NCBI GenBank assembly: GCA_903954045.1
Contig: CAJBMJ010000058.1
Span: 1 to 38,976 of the forward strand
Reading direction: 5' to 3'
From: an uncultured beta proteobacterium
GTDB lineage: Bacteria; Pseudomonadota; Gammaproteobacteria; Burkholderiales; Burkholderiaceae_C
Length of the DNA: 38,976 nt
The notes under the pieces are model-generated. The model made no database searches. It saw nothing but the letters and a program-made list of their open reading frames with translations, and was not told the DNA's origin. Every line of letters begins with the position of its first letter. Position 1 is the stretch's first letter. Shown in pieces: positions 16,128-24,455 of the stretch. Position numbers and translations under genes: made by a program.

Positions 16128-17452
16128 ATTCCCTGGAAGAACTGATGACTGGAAGTGGCGTTGAGCTCTACCGGCGGGCCAAAACGCTCATGCCTGGAGG
16201 CACGCAATTGCTCTCCAAGCGGCCTGAAATGTTTGCGCCCGAGGTCTGGCCGTCGTACTACTCCAAAGCCAAGGGTAGCCGCGTGTGGGACATGGATGGG
16301 CGTGAGTTCATCGACATGTCCATCATGGCAGTAGGGGCCTGTATCCTGGGTTACGCCGACGATGAAGTCGATGATGCCGTGGTTTCGGCGATTCGCAGGG
16401 GAGTCAACAGCACCCTCAATTGTCCGGAAGAAGTGGAGCTGGCCGAAGCCTTGGTAACACTGCACCCGTGGTTTGATATGGTTCGGTACGCCCGCAGCGG
16501 AGGTGAAGCCATGGGCCTGGCCATTCGCGTGGCGCGGGCCTCCACCAAGCGCGATGTGGTGATGTTCAGTGGCTACCACGGTTGGAACGACTGGTACCTG
16601 GCGGCGAATCTTGCTGATGATGCCGCACTGGATGGGCAGCTGATGCCGGGGTTGCAGCCCAACGGTGTGCCCCGCGGTCTGACCGGAACGGCGATTTCCT
16701 TTGATGCGAACAACATAGAGTCCCTGCGGGAAAAGGTGCGGGGCAAAGAAAATCAGATCGCTGCCATCGTGATTGAGCCGGCGCGTGGCGAGGATGCCCC
16801 GCCCGGGTACCTGCAGGCGCTGCGCGAACTGGCGTCGGAAATCGGTGCGGTCCTGGTCTTTGATGAAATCACCAGCGGATTTCGCATGTGTGCCGGGGGA
16901 ATTCACCGCAATTACGGCGTGTACCCCGACCTTGCGGTGTTTGCCAAGTCCATGGCCAATGGCTATGCCATGTCCGTGGTCATGGGAGTGGAAAAGGTCA
17001 TGCAGGCAGCGCAAACGACATTTATCTCCAGTACCAACTGGACGGACCGGGTCGGTCCGACAGCAGCGTTGGCCACCCTCAAAAAGTACCAGCGGGAGCA
17101 TGTTGAGAAGCACCTGATTGCCACGGGCAATCGCGTAAAAGACATCTGGCGTCAGGCCGCAGTTCGCAGCGGTCTTGAGATCAACGTGACCGGGTTGCCT
17201 TCCCTGGGAGCTTTTGGCTTCAAGGCACGCCACCCGATGGGAATGAACACGCGCTTTACCATCGAAATGCTGAAAGAGGGGTTCCTCGGGTTCAGGCAGT
17301 TCAAACCATCTTTTGCGCACCAGTCCGACGATCTGGACCGCTACCAGAAGGCAGTTGAGCGGATCTTTCCCTTGCTGGCGGCCGATCTGGAGTGCACGGA
17401 GTTACGTACTCCCAAGCACCACTCCGGTTTCCAGCGTCTGACCAAGGAATAG
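16124..17452 (+). CDS. class III aminotransferase, glutamate-1-semialdehyde aminomutase-like
   Basis: 442 residues. Class III PLP fold with LMPGGTQLLSKRP at the N terminus, YARSGGEAMGLAIRVARA (phosphate-binding part), FSGYHGWNDWY, VLVFDEITSGFR (Asp contacting the pyridine nitrogen) and Schiff-base Lys275 in FAKSMANGYAMS. Close to the GSA-aminomutase branch, but the location in a sugar cluster and the departures from HemL sequence indicate a sugar or acyl-chain transaminase rather than tetrapyrrole synthesis. The gene is a second aminotransferase beside pseC, so the product probably carries an additional amine. Coupled upstream by ATGA and four bases from the next gene. Confidence 0.85.
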   Translation: MNSLEELMTGSGVELYRRAKTLMPGGTQLLSKRPEMFAPEVWPSYYSKAKGSRVWDMDGREFIDMSIMAVGACILGYADDEVDDAVVSAIRRGVNSTLNCPEEVELAEALVTLHPWFDMVRYARSGGEAMGLAIRVARASTKRDVVMFSGYHGWNDWYLAANLADDAALDGQLMPGLQPNGVPRGLTGTAISFDANNIESLREKVRGKENQIAAIVIEPARGEDAPPGYLQALRELASEIGAVLVFDEITSGFRMCAGGIHRNYGVYPDLAVFAKSMANGYAMSVVMGVEKVMQAAQTTFISSTNWTDRVGPTAALATLKKYQREHVEKHLIATGNRVKDIWRQAAVRSGLEINVTGLPSLGAFGFKARHPMGMNTRFTIEMLKEGFLGFRQFKPSFAHQSDDLDRYQKAVERIFPLLAADLECTELRTPKHHSGFQRLTKE

Positions 17453-17456
17453 CCCC

Positions 17457-18389
17457 ATGTCAGAAACCGTTGAGCGTGAATGGAATGGGCACCACGGAGT
17501 GGTTGTGGCAGCTGCCAACGGCTTCGATGTCATTGAGTGCCGTAAGTGCGGTTTCAAGCACATTGTGTCCATACCGACCGAGCAGGAACTGGAGCATGCA
17601 TACCGCCACGAGTACTACACCCAGGAAAAACCGCTGTACCTCGATCGCTACCGGCAGGATCTGGATTGGTGGAATACGGTTTACACGCATCGTTATGAAA
17701 TACTGGAGCAGTACCTGCCCCCTTCAAGGCGCAGGATTCTGGACATAGGATCCGGTCCCGGGTTTTTTCTCCTGAATGGCCAGAACCGGGGCTGGCAGGT
17801 GAAGGGTGTAGAGCCTTCCGAGCAGGCAGCCCAGCACAGCGTGAATCTGGGGTTGGATGTAGAAAACATCTTTTTTTCAGAGCAGACCGCGACCGCTTTG
17901 GGCGAATTTGATGCCATTAATATGGGAGAGGTGCTGGAGCATATTCCCCAGCCGACAGCATTGCTTCAACTTGCGCATGCCCGGTTGTCTGAGGGGGGCG
18001 TTGTGTGTCTGGTGGTCCCCAATGATTTCAATCCGTTGCAGCTGATACTGCGCGATCACCTGGGTTTCGACCCCTGGTGGGTAGCTCCGCCGCACCATAT
18101 CAATTACTTTGACTTTGTGACTTTGGCGAATTTGCTCAGCAAGTGTGGATTTGAAGTGCTGCATCAGGAGTCGACCTTCCCCATAGATTTGTTTCTGCTG
18201 ATGGGCGATAACTACATTAACAACGATGCGGTCGGGCGCGCATGTCATAGCAGACGGATGATCCTTGAAAAAAATCTTATTGCAGGCGGGGCTGGCGAGT
18301 TAATGACTTCTATCTATAACAGACTGAGTGAACTCAATCTCGGGAGAGAGGTTGTGATGTTTGCCAGGAAGACTTCATGGAAACTTTAA
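17457..18389 (+). CDS. SAM-dependent methyltransferase (class I)
   Basis: 310 residues. Short N-terminal part with one CxxC (IECRKCGF), then SAM-binding motif ILDIGSGPGFF (94 onward), acidic loop VEPSEQAA and post-motif MGEVLEHIPQPTALL, typical of the Methyltransf_23/UbiG-like group. C-terminal region contains HHINYFDFVTLANLLSKCGF, common in sugar methyltransferases of glycan clusters. Substrate unknown; a sugar O- or C-methylation is the usual job of such neighbours. Overlaps the next methyltransferase gene by 13 bases. Base composition begins to fall toward A+T in its last third. Confidence 0.85.
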   Translation: MSETVEREWNGHHGVVVAAANGFDVIECRKCGFKHIVSIPTEQELEHAYRHEYYTQEKPLYLDRYRQDLDWWNTVYTHRYEILEQYLPPSRRRILDIGSGPGFFLLNGQNRGWQVKGVEPSEQAAQHSVNLGLDVENIFFSEQTATALGEFDAINMGEVLEHIPQPTALLQLAHARLSEGGVVCLVVPNDFNPLQLILRDHLGFDPWWVAPPHHINYFDFVTLANLLSKCGFEVLHQESTFPIDLFLLMGDNYINNDAVGRACHSRRMILEKNLIAGGAGELMTSIYNRLSELNLGREVVMFARKTSWKL

Positions 18390-19546
18390 AGAGAAATTGC
18401 ATCTGTTGCGGGGCCGACAGCGGTCAGATTATTCCGCTTGGAAAATATTCCGTGGCTGGCGTCGGGGAAATTGACGCAAAACTCAAAATCTGCGATGCCT
18501 GCGGGTGCTTAATGCAGGACCCGGTTCCCGCCCCCGAAGCGATGGCGAAATATTACAAAGTTCTGTCGAATTACACTAATGCAAGTAGGGATGGTCTCCC
18601 CGATCCCAATACGTTAAAAGCAAATAGAAGACAGCTGGCGCTAATCGATGACTTGCCGAAGCTCGGACGTGCCTATGAAATTGGATGTGCAACCGGACAT
18701 ATGTTGTCTGAATTGAAAAAACTGGGGTGGAATGTTAATGGTTGTGACCCATCGCCTTCTGCTGCCAAAGTTGCCAAAGATCTATGGGACATACAAATTC
18801 AAACGGGTCAGTTTGAAGAAATGAGCCTTGCTCCGGGTGGCGTGGATTTGGTCCTGATGATGCATGTACTTGAGCATGTGCATAACCCAGTAGATTTTCT
18901 GGGGAAAGCCGCTAGTTTGCTTGCTGAAAATGGCTCACTACTGATTGAAGTGCCATGTCTGATTCGGCCTGACAAGTGGGGAAATGGATACTTCACGTTT
19001 GAGCATATCAACATTTTTTCAGAAAATGCGCTGCTGTCTTGCTTGTCACGTGCAGGATTTCAAGCACTGGCAATAAAGATCGATGCTGAATCTGAACCCT
19101 ATCCGGTTATAACCGCGCTAGCTAGAAAGACCGGCGCGAATAAGCCGTTTCTCGTCAGGCCTGATGATCCTGAGGCCGTTGCGGCAATGGTTAAGGCATA
19201 CTTGAAAACAGACGCATCTGAATGGATGAGAATCGACAACTTACTTGCCAACGAGTTACTAGGGGTTGATGAAGTGATATTGTGGGGTGGAGGTGTGCAT
19301 ACAAGTCAGTTGTTTTCTCATACTGCTGCAATTCATGCCGTTGATATTAAATATGTAATTGACAGTGACCCACAAAAGCACGGTTTGAAAATAGAAGGTG
19401 TAGAAATACGAGGGATTGATTTTGTGAGCTTGGTAAATGATATTGTTCCAATTATTATTTCCTCAAAGGCCTACGAAGAAGAGATTTATTTGTATTTAAG
19501 AAAAGAATTGCAATTAAAAACAAAAATAGTCCGACTATATAATTAA
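18377..19546 (+). CDS. zinc-finger-type SAM methyltransferase with C-terminal Rossmann-like domain (C-methyltransferase-like)
   Basis: 389 residues. N-terminal putative zinc site with Cys at 8, 10, 11 and 39, 42, 44 (CICCGA...CDACGC), then SAM motif EIGCATGHM (101-109), MMHVLEHVHNP and FEHINIFS. The last 120 residues form a second nucleotide-binding-like domain with VILWGGGVHTSQL and YVIDSDPQKHG. This order (zinc site, methyltransferase, C-terminal domain) is that of sugar C-methyltransferases such as TylC3 relatives. Methylation at a keto-sugar carbon is therefore a fair inference. The gene is clearly richer in A+T than the pse-type genes around it, suggesting a separate origin. Confidence 0.83.
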   Translation: METLKRNCICCGADSGQIIPLGKYSVAGVGEIDAKLKICDACGCLMQDPVPAPEAMAKYYKVLSNYTNASRDGLPDPNTLKANRRQLALIDDLPKLGRAYEIGCATGHMLSELKKLGWNVNGCDPSPSAAKVAKDLWDIQIQTGQFEEMSLAPGGVDLVLMMHVLEHVHNPVDFLGKAASLLAENGSLLIEVPCLIRPDKWGNGYFTFEHINIFSENALLSCLSRAGFQALAIKIDAESEPYPVITALARKTGANKPFLVRPDDPEAVAAMVKAYLKTDASEWMRIDNLLANELLGVDEVILWGGGVHTSQLFSHTAAIHAVDIKYVIDSDPQKHGLKIEGVEIRGIDFVSLVNDIVPIIISSKAYEEEIYLYLRKELQLKTKIVRLYN

Positions 19547-19549
19547 TAA

Positions 19550-20752
19550 ATGAAAAATATTATAGTTGTTTTACAAGCGAGTAGTCGTTCGTGGTCTGGC
19601 GGAGCGGATTTGTGTATGAATCTCATGGAGGGCAGGACTGTTTTGGCCAATACTCTTGGAAGAGTATTATCTGGTCTGCCTTTTTGTATATCTGGTACTT
19701 ACTTGATTGCCCCTGAGTTTGATCGTGGCGGCATGGATTTTTTGTTGAAAGATTTTCCGGATTTGAAAATATCCTATGGCTATGATAGTAGTCCGTTGCT
19801 TAGGATGTTGGCGATTATTCGCGAGATGAACGATGAAGATTACGTCTTGCGAATAAATGGAATCAACTTTTGTGTTGACTTGCTTGCGGCTGGTCAAATG
19901 TTAGAGTTGGTTGATTCTCAATATTATGACTGCATAAAATTCCCAGATGATTTCCCCGCCCTATTTACTTGTGATCTATACGGTGTCAGAGGTTTGCGGA
20001 AAATGCAGGACGAATTGAGCAACGTTGACCCTATATATCACGTGCACCCAAAGTATTACATGAGTATTCATGAGCGCTACTCATGTCTGGTACTTAAGCC
20101 AAACTTGACGAGTTACACCGACAATTACCTCCAGTCGGCAAGAAAAAAGTACTCCGACTCTATGCATGCGAAAAGAATAGAGGTAGATGGTCGCAATGCA
20201 ATAGTTGCCGGGGATTCTATTGTACTTCACTATGAATTAGCGAGGAATTACATTGCTGGAAAAGATATTGTTCTGGATATGGCCTGTGGAGACGGTTTTG
20301 GGTCCAACATTCTGGTTGGATCGGCCGGAAAAGTAGTTGGTGTCGATTTGGATTCGGCAGCAATAGAGCAGGCAAAAAGAACATTTTTTAGCGATGATGC
20401 AGAATTTATTCAATGTGATGTATTAAATATGCCATATGAGAATGAATTTGATGTTATCGCTGCCTTTGAAATTATTGAGCATGTTCCCCCGGTTGCTTTT
20501 CTACGAAGCGTGTTCAGGGCGCTAAAGGCTGGCGGTTTATTGTTGCTGAGTACCCCCCAAAATTCATTGGGGCACATCCCAACCACCTCGGATCATATAA
20601 GAGAATATTCTTTATCGGAAATAGAGACCGTTGTGGATAGTTATTTTGAGATCGAGAAGATTATTGGAATAAAACAGGGTTGCGTCTACTTTGATGGCGA
20701 TCCCGTTGGCAGTAATACATTCCTAGTCGCTAGAAAAAGAACTTTTGTCTAA
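19550..20752 (+). CDS. fusion of a degenerate SpsF-like nucleotidyltransferase domain and a SAM methyltransferase
   Basis: 400 residues. Residues 1-190 follow the layout of the SpsF protein encoded at 15369: IIVVLQASSRSW at the nucleotide loop, GRTVLANTLGRVL matching GKPVLAHVVERL, and DEDYVLRINGINFCVD matching ADPIVRITADCPAIDP. The basic loop R-x-S-x-R-x-x-G-K is replaced, so catalysis is doubtful. Residues 235-400 are a class I methyltransferase with VLDMACGDGFG (241-251), VGVDLDSAAI, CDVLNMPY and IIEHVPP. The two-domain reading is mine from sequence patterns. Very A+T rich, three bases after the previous methyltransferase and 34 before the next gene. Function: probable methylation of an activated sugar or sugar acid. 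Confidence 0.72.
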   Translation: MKNIIVVLQASSRSWSGGADLCMNLMEGRTVLANTLGRVLSGLPFCISGTYLIAPEFDRGGMDFLLKDFPDLKISYGYDSSPLLRMLAIIREMNDEDYVLRINGINFCVDLLAAGQMLELVDSQYYDCIKFPDDFPALFTCDLYGVRGLRKMQDELSNVDPIYHVHPKYYMSIHERYSCLVLKPNLTSYTDNYLQSARKKYSDSMHAKRIEVDGRNAIVAGDSIVLHYELARNYIAGKDIVLDMACGDGFGSNILVGSAGKVVGVDLDSAAIEQAKRTFFSDDAEFIQCDVLNMPYENEFDVIAAFEIIEHVPPVAFLRSVFRALKAGGLLLLSTPQNSLGHIPTTSDHIREYSLSEIETVVDSYFEIEKIIGIKQGCVYFDGDPVGSNTFLVARKRTFV

Positions 20753-20786
20753 GCATATATGGCAACACTAGAAGGGATTTGCAGAT

Positions 20787-22508
20787 ATGTTGGTAGCTGA
20801 TTATGTGGCCGGTGTCTTTTTGCAGAATTCGGTTGAACGGGTATTCATGTATCCGGGCGGGACCATCGCGCCGCTGGTCAATGCCTGTTTGGCCGCCGGC
20901 ATTAAGGTTGAATGTTTCAAAAGTGAGCAAGGCGCCGGCTATGCCGCACTGGCCTACGCGCGCATCTCCGGCAAGCCGCAGGTTGTCTTGGTGACGTCGG
21001 GACCGGGGGTTACCAATGTCTTGAGCTGCCTGGCGGACGCTTACTATGACTCAACCCCGCTCGTATTAATTACGGGCCAGATTGGTACAGGGGACCTCAA
21101 ATCCCGTCCGGCTGTCCGGCAAAGGGGATTCCAGGAAACGCCTACCGTGGAATTGACCAAGCCCATTAGCAAGCGGTCAAACTGCCTGATGTCGACGGAG
21201 GACGCATTCCGCGAGGTTCCTTTGGCGTTCACGGAGGCTGTGGCGCAGCGAAGGGGGCCGGTGGTTATTGATTTCCCGATGGATATTCAACGTACTGAAA
21301 TTGGCAGTTCGGCCAGCGTCAATTGCGTTGCCGATGGTGCGTCTAATGCGATGCTTGCGATCGACGCAGGTGCCTCCCAGTTGATCATGGATGTGGGAAA
21401 AGCAGCGCAGCAGGCACGTCGCCCGGTACTGCTACTGGGCCATGGCGCCTTGGACGCTGCTGCGTACAAGCAATATGCCGCAATTGCAGCGAGACTGGAC
21501 GCACTGGTGGTAACCAGTTTTCTCGGTCTGGGGGCATTTGATACGCAGGATCCGCGCTTTGTCGGCTATGTCGGTCATACCGGTCACTTCGCTGCCAATA
21601 AAGCGGTTTTCGAGTGTGATTTTCTGCTGGTGCTTGGTTCTCGGCTGGACATAAGGCAAACCGGTTCGGTGGTAAATCAATTTGTGCCTGATGGAAAAGT
21701 GGCCTGGGTCAATCTGGATGTCGCAGAACTGGACAACGCCCGGGTGCATGCAGACTGGAAAATTCAGCTGGATGTGGGCGACTTTTGCGATCGGTTGCTG
21801 GAGGTACTGCCTGACGCTGGGCAGGCGGTTGATACGCCCTGGCATGCCGATATTTTGAGGGTTCTAAGGGAGGGTTTCGAGGACCGCCCCAACCCCGATA
21901 GTACAGATCTGTCACCCCGGGATGTCTTGCAGTGCATCAAGAAAACGATTGGCGACACGGAGTTGACAGTCACGACCGGCGTGGGTTGTCATCAGCATTG
22001 GGCAGCCCGTCATCTGGCGTTTCATCCAACTGACCGCCGTTTACTGACGTCAGGGGGGCACGGTACGATGGGCTATGACCTGCCATCAGCCATAGGAGCA
22101 GCCATGGCCCAAGCGGGCCGTCGGGTATTGTGTGTCGTCGGTGACGGTTCTTTCCTGATGAATATTCAGGAGCTGGCTTCGCTGGCCGAGAGAAATCTGG
22201 ACGTCAAAATTCTGGTGATGAATAACCGGCGGCTTGGTATTGTTTCCCAGTTTCAACTGATCACCTGGGGCTCGGATCCAGCCACTGGCGATTTCAAGAC
22301 GCCAGATTTTGTGGCTATCGCCAGAGGATTTGGCATTGCGGCCGACCGCCTCGAAAGCCTCCCGGAATTGAGTCAGAAAATCGAAAAATTCTGGTCCCAA
22401 CCGGGGCCATCGCTCTTGGAAGTAATGACTGATGCGGGTGCCGACGTGTCACCCATGTTGCTGGCAGGGCAGACGATGGGTGAGATGTGGATGGGACGAC
22501 CATCGTGA
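20787..22508 (+). CDS. thiamine-diphosphate-dependent enzyme, acetolactate-synthase-like
   Basis: 573 residues, the full length of the acetolactate synthase/YerE family. Catalytic Glu47 lies in FKSEQGAGYAALAYAR; the Mg-ThDP motif runs from GDGSFLMN (452 onward) to VMNN. The N-terminal pyrimidine-binding, central, and C-terminal pyrophosphate domains are all present. ThDP enzymes of this group decarboxylate pyruvate or a 2-oxoacid and transfer a two-carbon unit; in deoxysugar clusters YerE adds such a unit to a keto-sugar. In this setting a branched-sugar step or the making of an unusual acyl group is likely, rather than branched-chain amino acid synthesis. Followed by an SDR in a GTGA overlap. 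Confidence 0.87.
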   Translation: MLVADYVAGVFLQNSVERVFMYPGGTIAPLVNACLAAGIKVECFKSEQGAGYAALAYARISGKPQVVLVTSGPGVTNVLSCLADAYYDSTPLVLITGQIGTGDLKSRPAVRQRGFQETPTVELTKPISKRSNCLMSTEDAFREVPLAFTEAVAQRRGPVVIDFPMDIQRTEIGSSASVNCVADGASNAMLAIDAGASQLIMDVGKAAQQARRPVLLLGHGALDAAAYKQYAAIAARLDALVVTSFLGLGAFDTQDPRFVGYVGHTGHFAANKAVFECDFLLVLGSRLDIRQTGSVVNQFVPDGKVAWVNLDVAELDNARVHADWKIQLDVGDFCDRLLEVLPDAGQAVDTPWHADILRVLREGFEDRPNPDSTDLSPRDVLQCIKKTIGDTELTVTTGVGCHQHWAARHLAFHPTDRRLLTSGGHGTMGYDLPSAIGAAMAQAGRRVLCVVGDGSFLMNIQELASLAERNLDVKILVMNNRRLGIVSQFQLITWGSDPATGDFKTPDFVAIARGFGIAADRLESLPELSQKIEKFWSQPGPSLLEVMTDAGADVSPMLLAGQTMGEMWMGRPS

Positions 22509-23239
22509 ACCGCCCCAGGGTCGCACTCGTCACGGGGGCCAGTCGCGGTATCGGCAAAGGTATTGCAGATGCCTTGGCAAAGGCCAATTACCTAGTTGCG
22601 GCCGGTTACAACAGTAGCCCCATATTACCTATCGCGGAAGAGAGTTCGCTCGACTCCATTTGGCCAGTAAAAATTGATATATCCAGCGAGGATTCGGTAA
22701 AGCAGGCAATTCAAAGCGTTGAAAACCATATCGGCCGGGTCGATGTGCTCGTGAACAATGCGGGGTTTGCGCAACCCAAGCCTTTCATGGAAATCTCGGA
22801 TGCGGACTGGGAGGCCATGCTTTCGGTAAATCTGTTGGGTGCGGTTCGCTGTACCAGAGCGGTGCTTCCGGGGATGCTGGAAAACAACTATGGCCGTATC
22901 GTCAACATTTCGTCCATCGGCGGCCAATGGGGTGGCATGTACCAGGTGCACTACGCTGCAGCCAAGGCCGGGTTGATTAATTTCACCAGATCAATGGCAA
23001 AGCTCTATTCAGGGCAAGGTGTCACGTCCAACGCTGTATCGCCTGGCCTAATTGAGACAGAAATGATTGCTCAAGAGATGAAGGATCCTTCCGCTCCCAG
23101 CCGGGTGCAAGGTATTCCGGTGGCGCGCCTGGGCACGGTTCCGGAGGTCGCAGCTGCGGTGCTCTACCTCTGTTCAGATGAAGCCGGGTATGTCACCGGC
23201 CAGACCATCAACGTCAATGGAGGTATGTATTTTGGCTAG
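22505..23239 (+). CDS. short-chain dehydrogenase/reductase (FabG-like)
   Basis: 244 residues from GTG 22505, chosen because it overlaps the preceding stop as GTGA; a GTG at 22487 would add six residues. Classical SDR with TGASRGIG (10-17), NNAG (84-87), Ser136/137, Y150 and K154 (YAAAK), and the C-terminal YVTGQTINVNGG. Catalytic residues are intact. Reduces a carbonyl with NAD(P)H. It directly follows the ThDP enzyme, so reduction of its ketone product is the simplest reading, as for the YerE/YerF pair (inference). The alternative, fatty-acid synthesis, is disfavoured by context. Confidence 0.87.
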   Translation: MNRPRVALVTGASRGIGKGIADALAKANYLVAAGYNSSPILPIAEESSLDSIWPVKIDISSEDSVKQAIQSVENHIGRVDVLVNNAGFAQPKPFMEISDADWEAMLSVNLLGAVRCTRAVLPGMLENNYGRIVNISSIGGQWGGMYQVHYAAAKAGLINFTRSMAKLYSGQGVTSNAVSPGLIETEMIAQEMKDPSAPSRVQGIPVARLGTVPEVAAAVLYLCSDEAGYVTGQTINVNGGMYFG

Positions 23240-24455
23240 GACCTTGATGATTGTCGGTGCGGGTGCCGAGCAAGTTCCAGCTTATATCGCGGCAAAAAAA
23301 ATGGGGCTGACAGTAGTCGGCACGGATCTGAACCCGAATGCGCCAGGCTTTGCGTACGCTGATCACAAGATTCTTGTTTCGACAAGGGATGCGCTCGCCA
23401 CTGAAGCCGAGGCGGTGAAGTTTTGCAAGAACATCCCCATCAACGGGGTCATGACCATCGCAAACGATGTGCCCTACACCGTGGCGCGTGTTGCCAATGC
23501 CATCGGGCTACCTTCAATCAGCCTTGAGGCCGCTGAGTGCGTTTCCGACAAACTGTTAATGAAGGAACGCTTTGAGCAACACAAGGTTGCATGTCCCTGG
23601 TTTGCCGAGATCGAGAGCCTTGATGATTTGCGGCGTTATTTCGATGCCAAGCCTGCACAAGACTTTGTCCTGAAACCGACAGACGGTCGGGGCGCAAGGG
23701 GCGTGCTCCTGATCAGAAAAGGGGTCGACCTTGCGTGGGCATTTGCGGAATCCCGGCGTTGGGGTGATTGCGGCCGCCTCATCCTTGAGGAATTTATTCC
23801 GGGCTTGCAGTTGTCCACAGAATCATTTATCTACGAAGGCAAGTGCTACACCGCGGCCATGGCCGAGCGGAATTATGCGCGCCTGGAACAGTTTGCCCCC
23901 AATATTATTGAGGACGGCGGAACCGTTCCTGCGGAAATAAGCGGCGCTTTGTCATCGGCCATTGACAACCTGATTCAACAAGGGGCAAATGCGCTGGGTA
24001 TCCATGCTGGTGTGGTCAAAGGTGACATCGTCATTGACCAATCCGGGAAGCCCATGATCATTGAACTGGCCGCACGACTTTCAGGCGGATGGTTCGCTAC
24101 GCATCAGATCCCTGCTGCTAGCGGGGTAGATCTGGTCAAGGCAGTCATCAGTTATTCGCTTGGTGATGCCATTGCTATTGAAACCTTGTTGCCCAGTAAA
24201 AATCGGGCGACAGCCATCCGGTATTGGTTTCCCCACAGTGGCCGCATTCTGGCTATTCGGGGCGAGGGTGAACTGAAGAAGATTCCTGGTTTGTTAACTT
24301 ACGGCTTCTTCCGGACTGCTGGCGACATTCAGCCTGAAATCAAGATGCACCCCGACCGTTTCGGGTATGTCATCGTCGAAGGTGACAGTCGGGATGAAGT
24401 AATTTCAAGAGTCAATTCTGCTCTTGCGTGTATCGAGGTGGAGGTCGCGCCGTGA
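23232..24455 (+). CDS. ATP-grasp ligase
   Basis: 407 residues from TTG 23232, chosen because GGAGG (23219-23223) lies eight bases before it; ATG 23217 and an internal ATG 23247 are alternatives. The fold is that of carbamoyl-phosphate-synthase/PurK-type ATP-grasp enzymes: N-terminal MIVGAGAEQVPAYIAA with GTDLNPNAPG, then DKLLMKERFEQHKVACP, DFVLKPTDGRGARGVLLI (ATP loop), LILEEFIPGLQLSTES, and metal-binding PMIIELAARLSGGW. Such enzymes join a carboxylate to an amine through an acyl phosphate. In the cluster it could attach an amino or hydroxy acid to the sugar amine, replacing a PseH-type acyltransferase (inference). The start overlaps the SDR stop by eight bases. Confidence 0.85.
   Translation: MARTLMIVGAGAEQVPAYIAAKKMGLTVVGTDLNPNAPGFAYADHKILVSTRDALATEAEAVKFCKNIPINGVMTIANDVPYTVARVANAIGLPSISLEAAECVSDKLLMKERFEQHKVACPWFAEIESLDDLRRYFDAKPAQDFVLKPTDGRGARGVLLIRKGVDLAWAFAESRRWGDCGRLILEEFIPGLQLSTESFIYEGKCYTAAMAERNYARLEQFAPNIIEDGGTVPAEISGALSSAIDNLIQQGANALGIHAGVVKGDIVIDQSGKPMIIELAARLSGGWFATHQIPAASGVDLVKAVISYSLGDAIAIETLLPSKNRATAIRYWFPHSGRILAIRGEGELKKIPGLLTYGFFRTAGDIQPEIKMHPDRFGYVIVEGDSRDEVISRVNSALACIEVEVAP

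Noticed and set aside
16085-17320. 411-codon open frame on the minus strand
   Set aside because: Fully antisense to the class III aminotransferase, whose catalytic residues are intact; the antisense product has no recognisable motif.
16124-17452. Class III aminotransferase as HemL (tetrapyrrole synthesis)
   Set aside because: Sugar-cluster context, coupling to pathway genes and departures from HemL sequence argue for a different substrate.
20787-22508. ThDP enzyme as the housekeeping acetolactate synthase large subunit
   Set aside because: No small regulatory subunit gene follows, and the gene is embedded in and coupled to a glycan operon.
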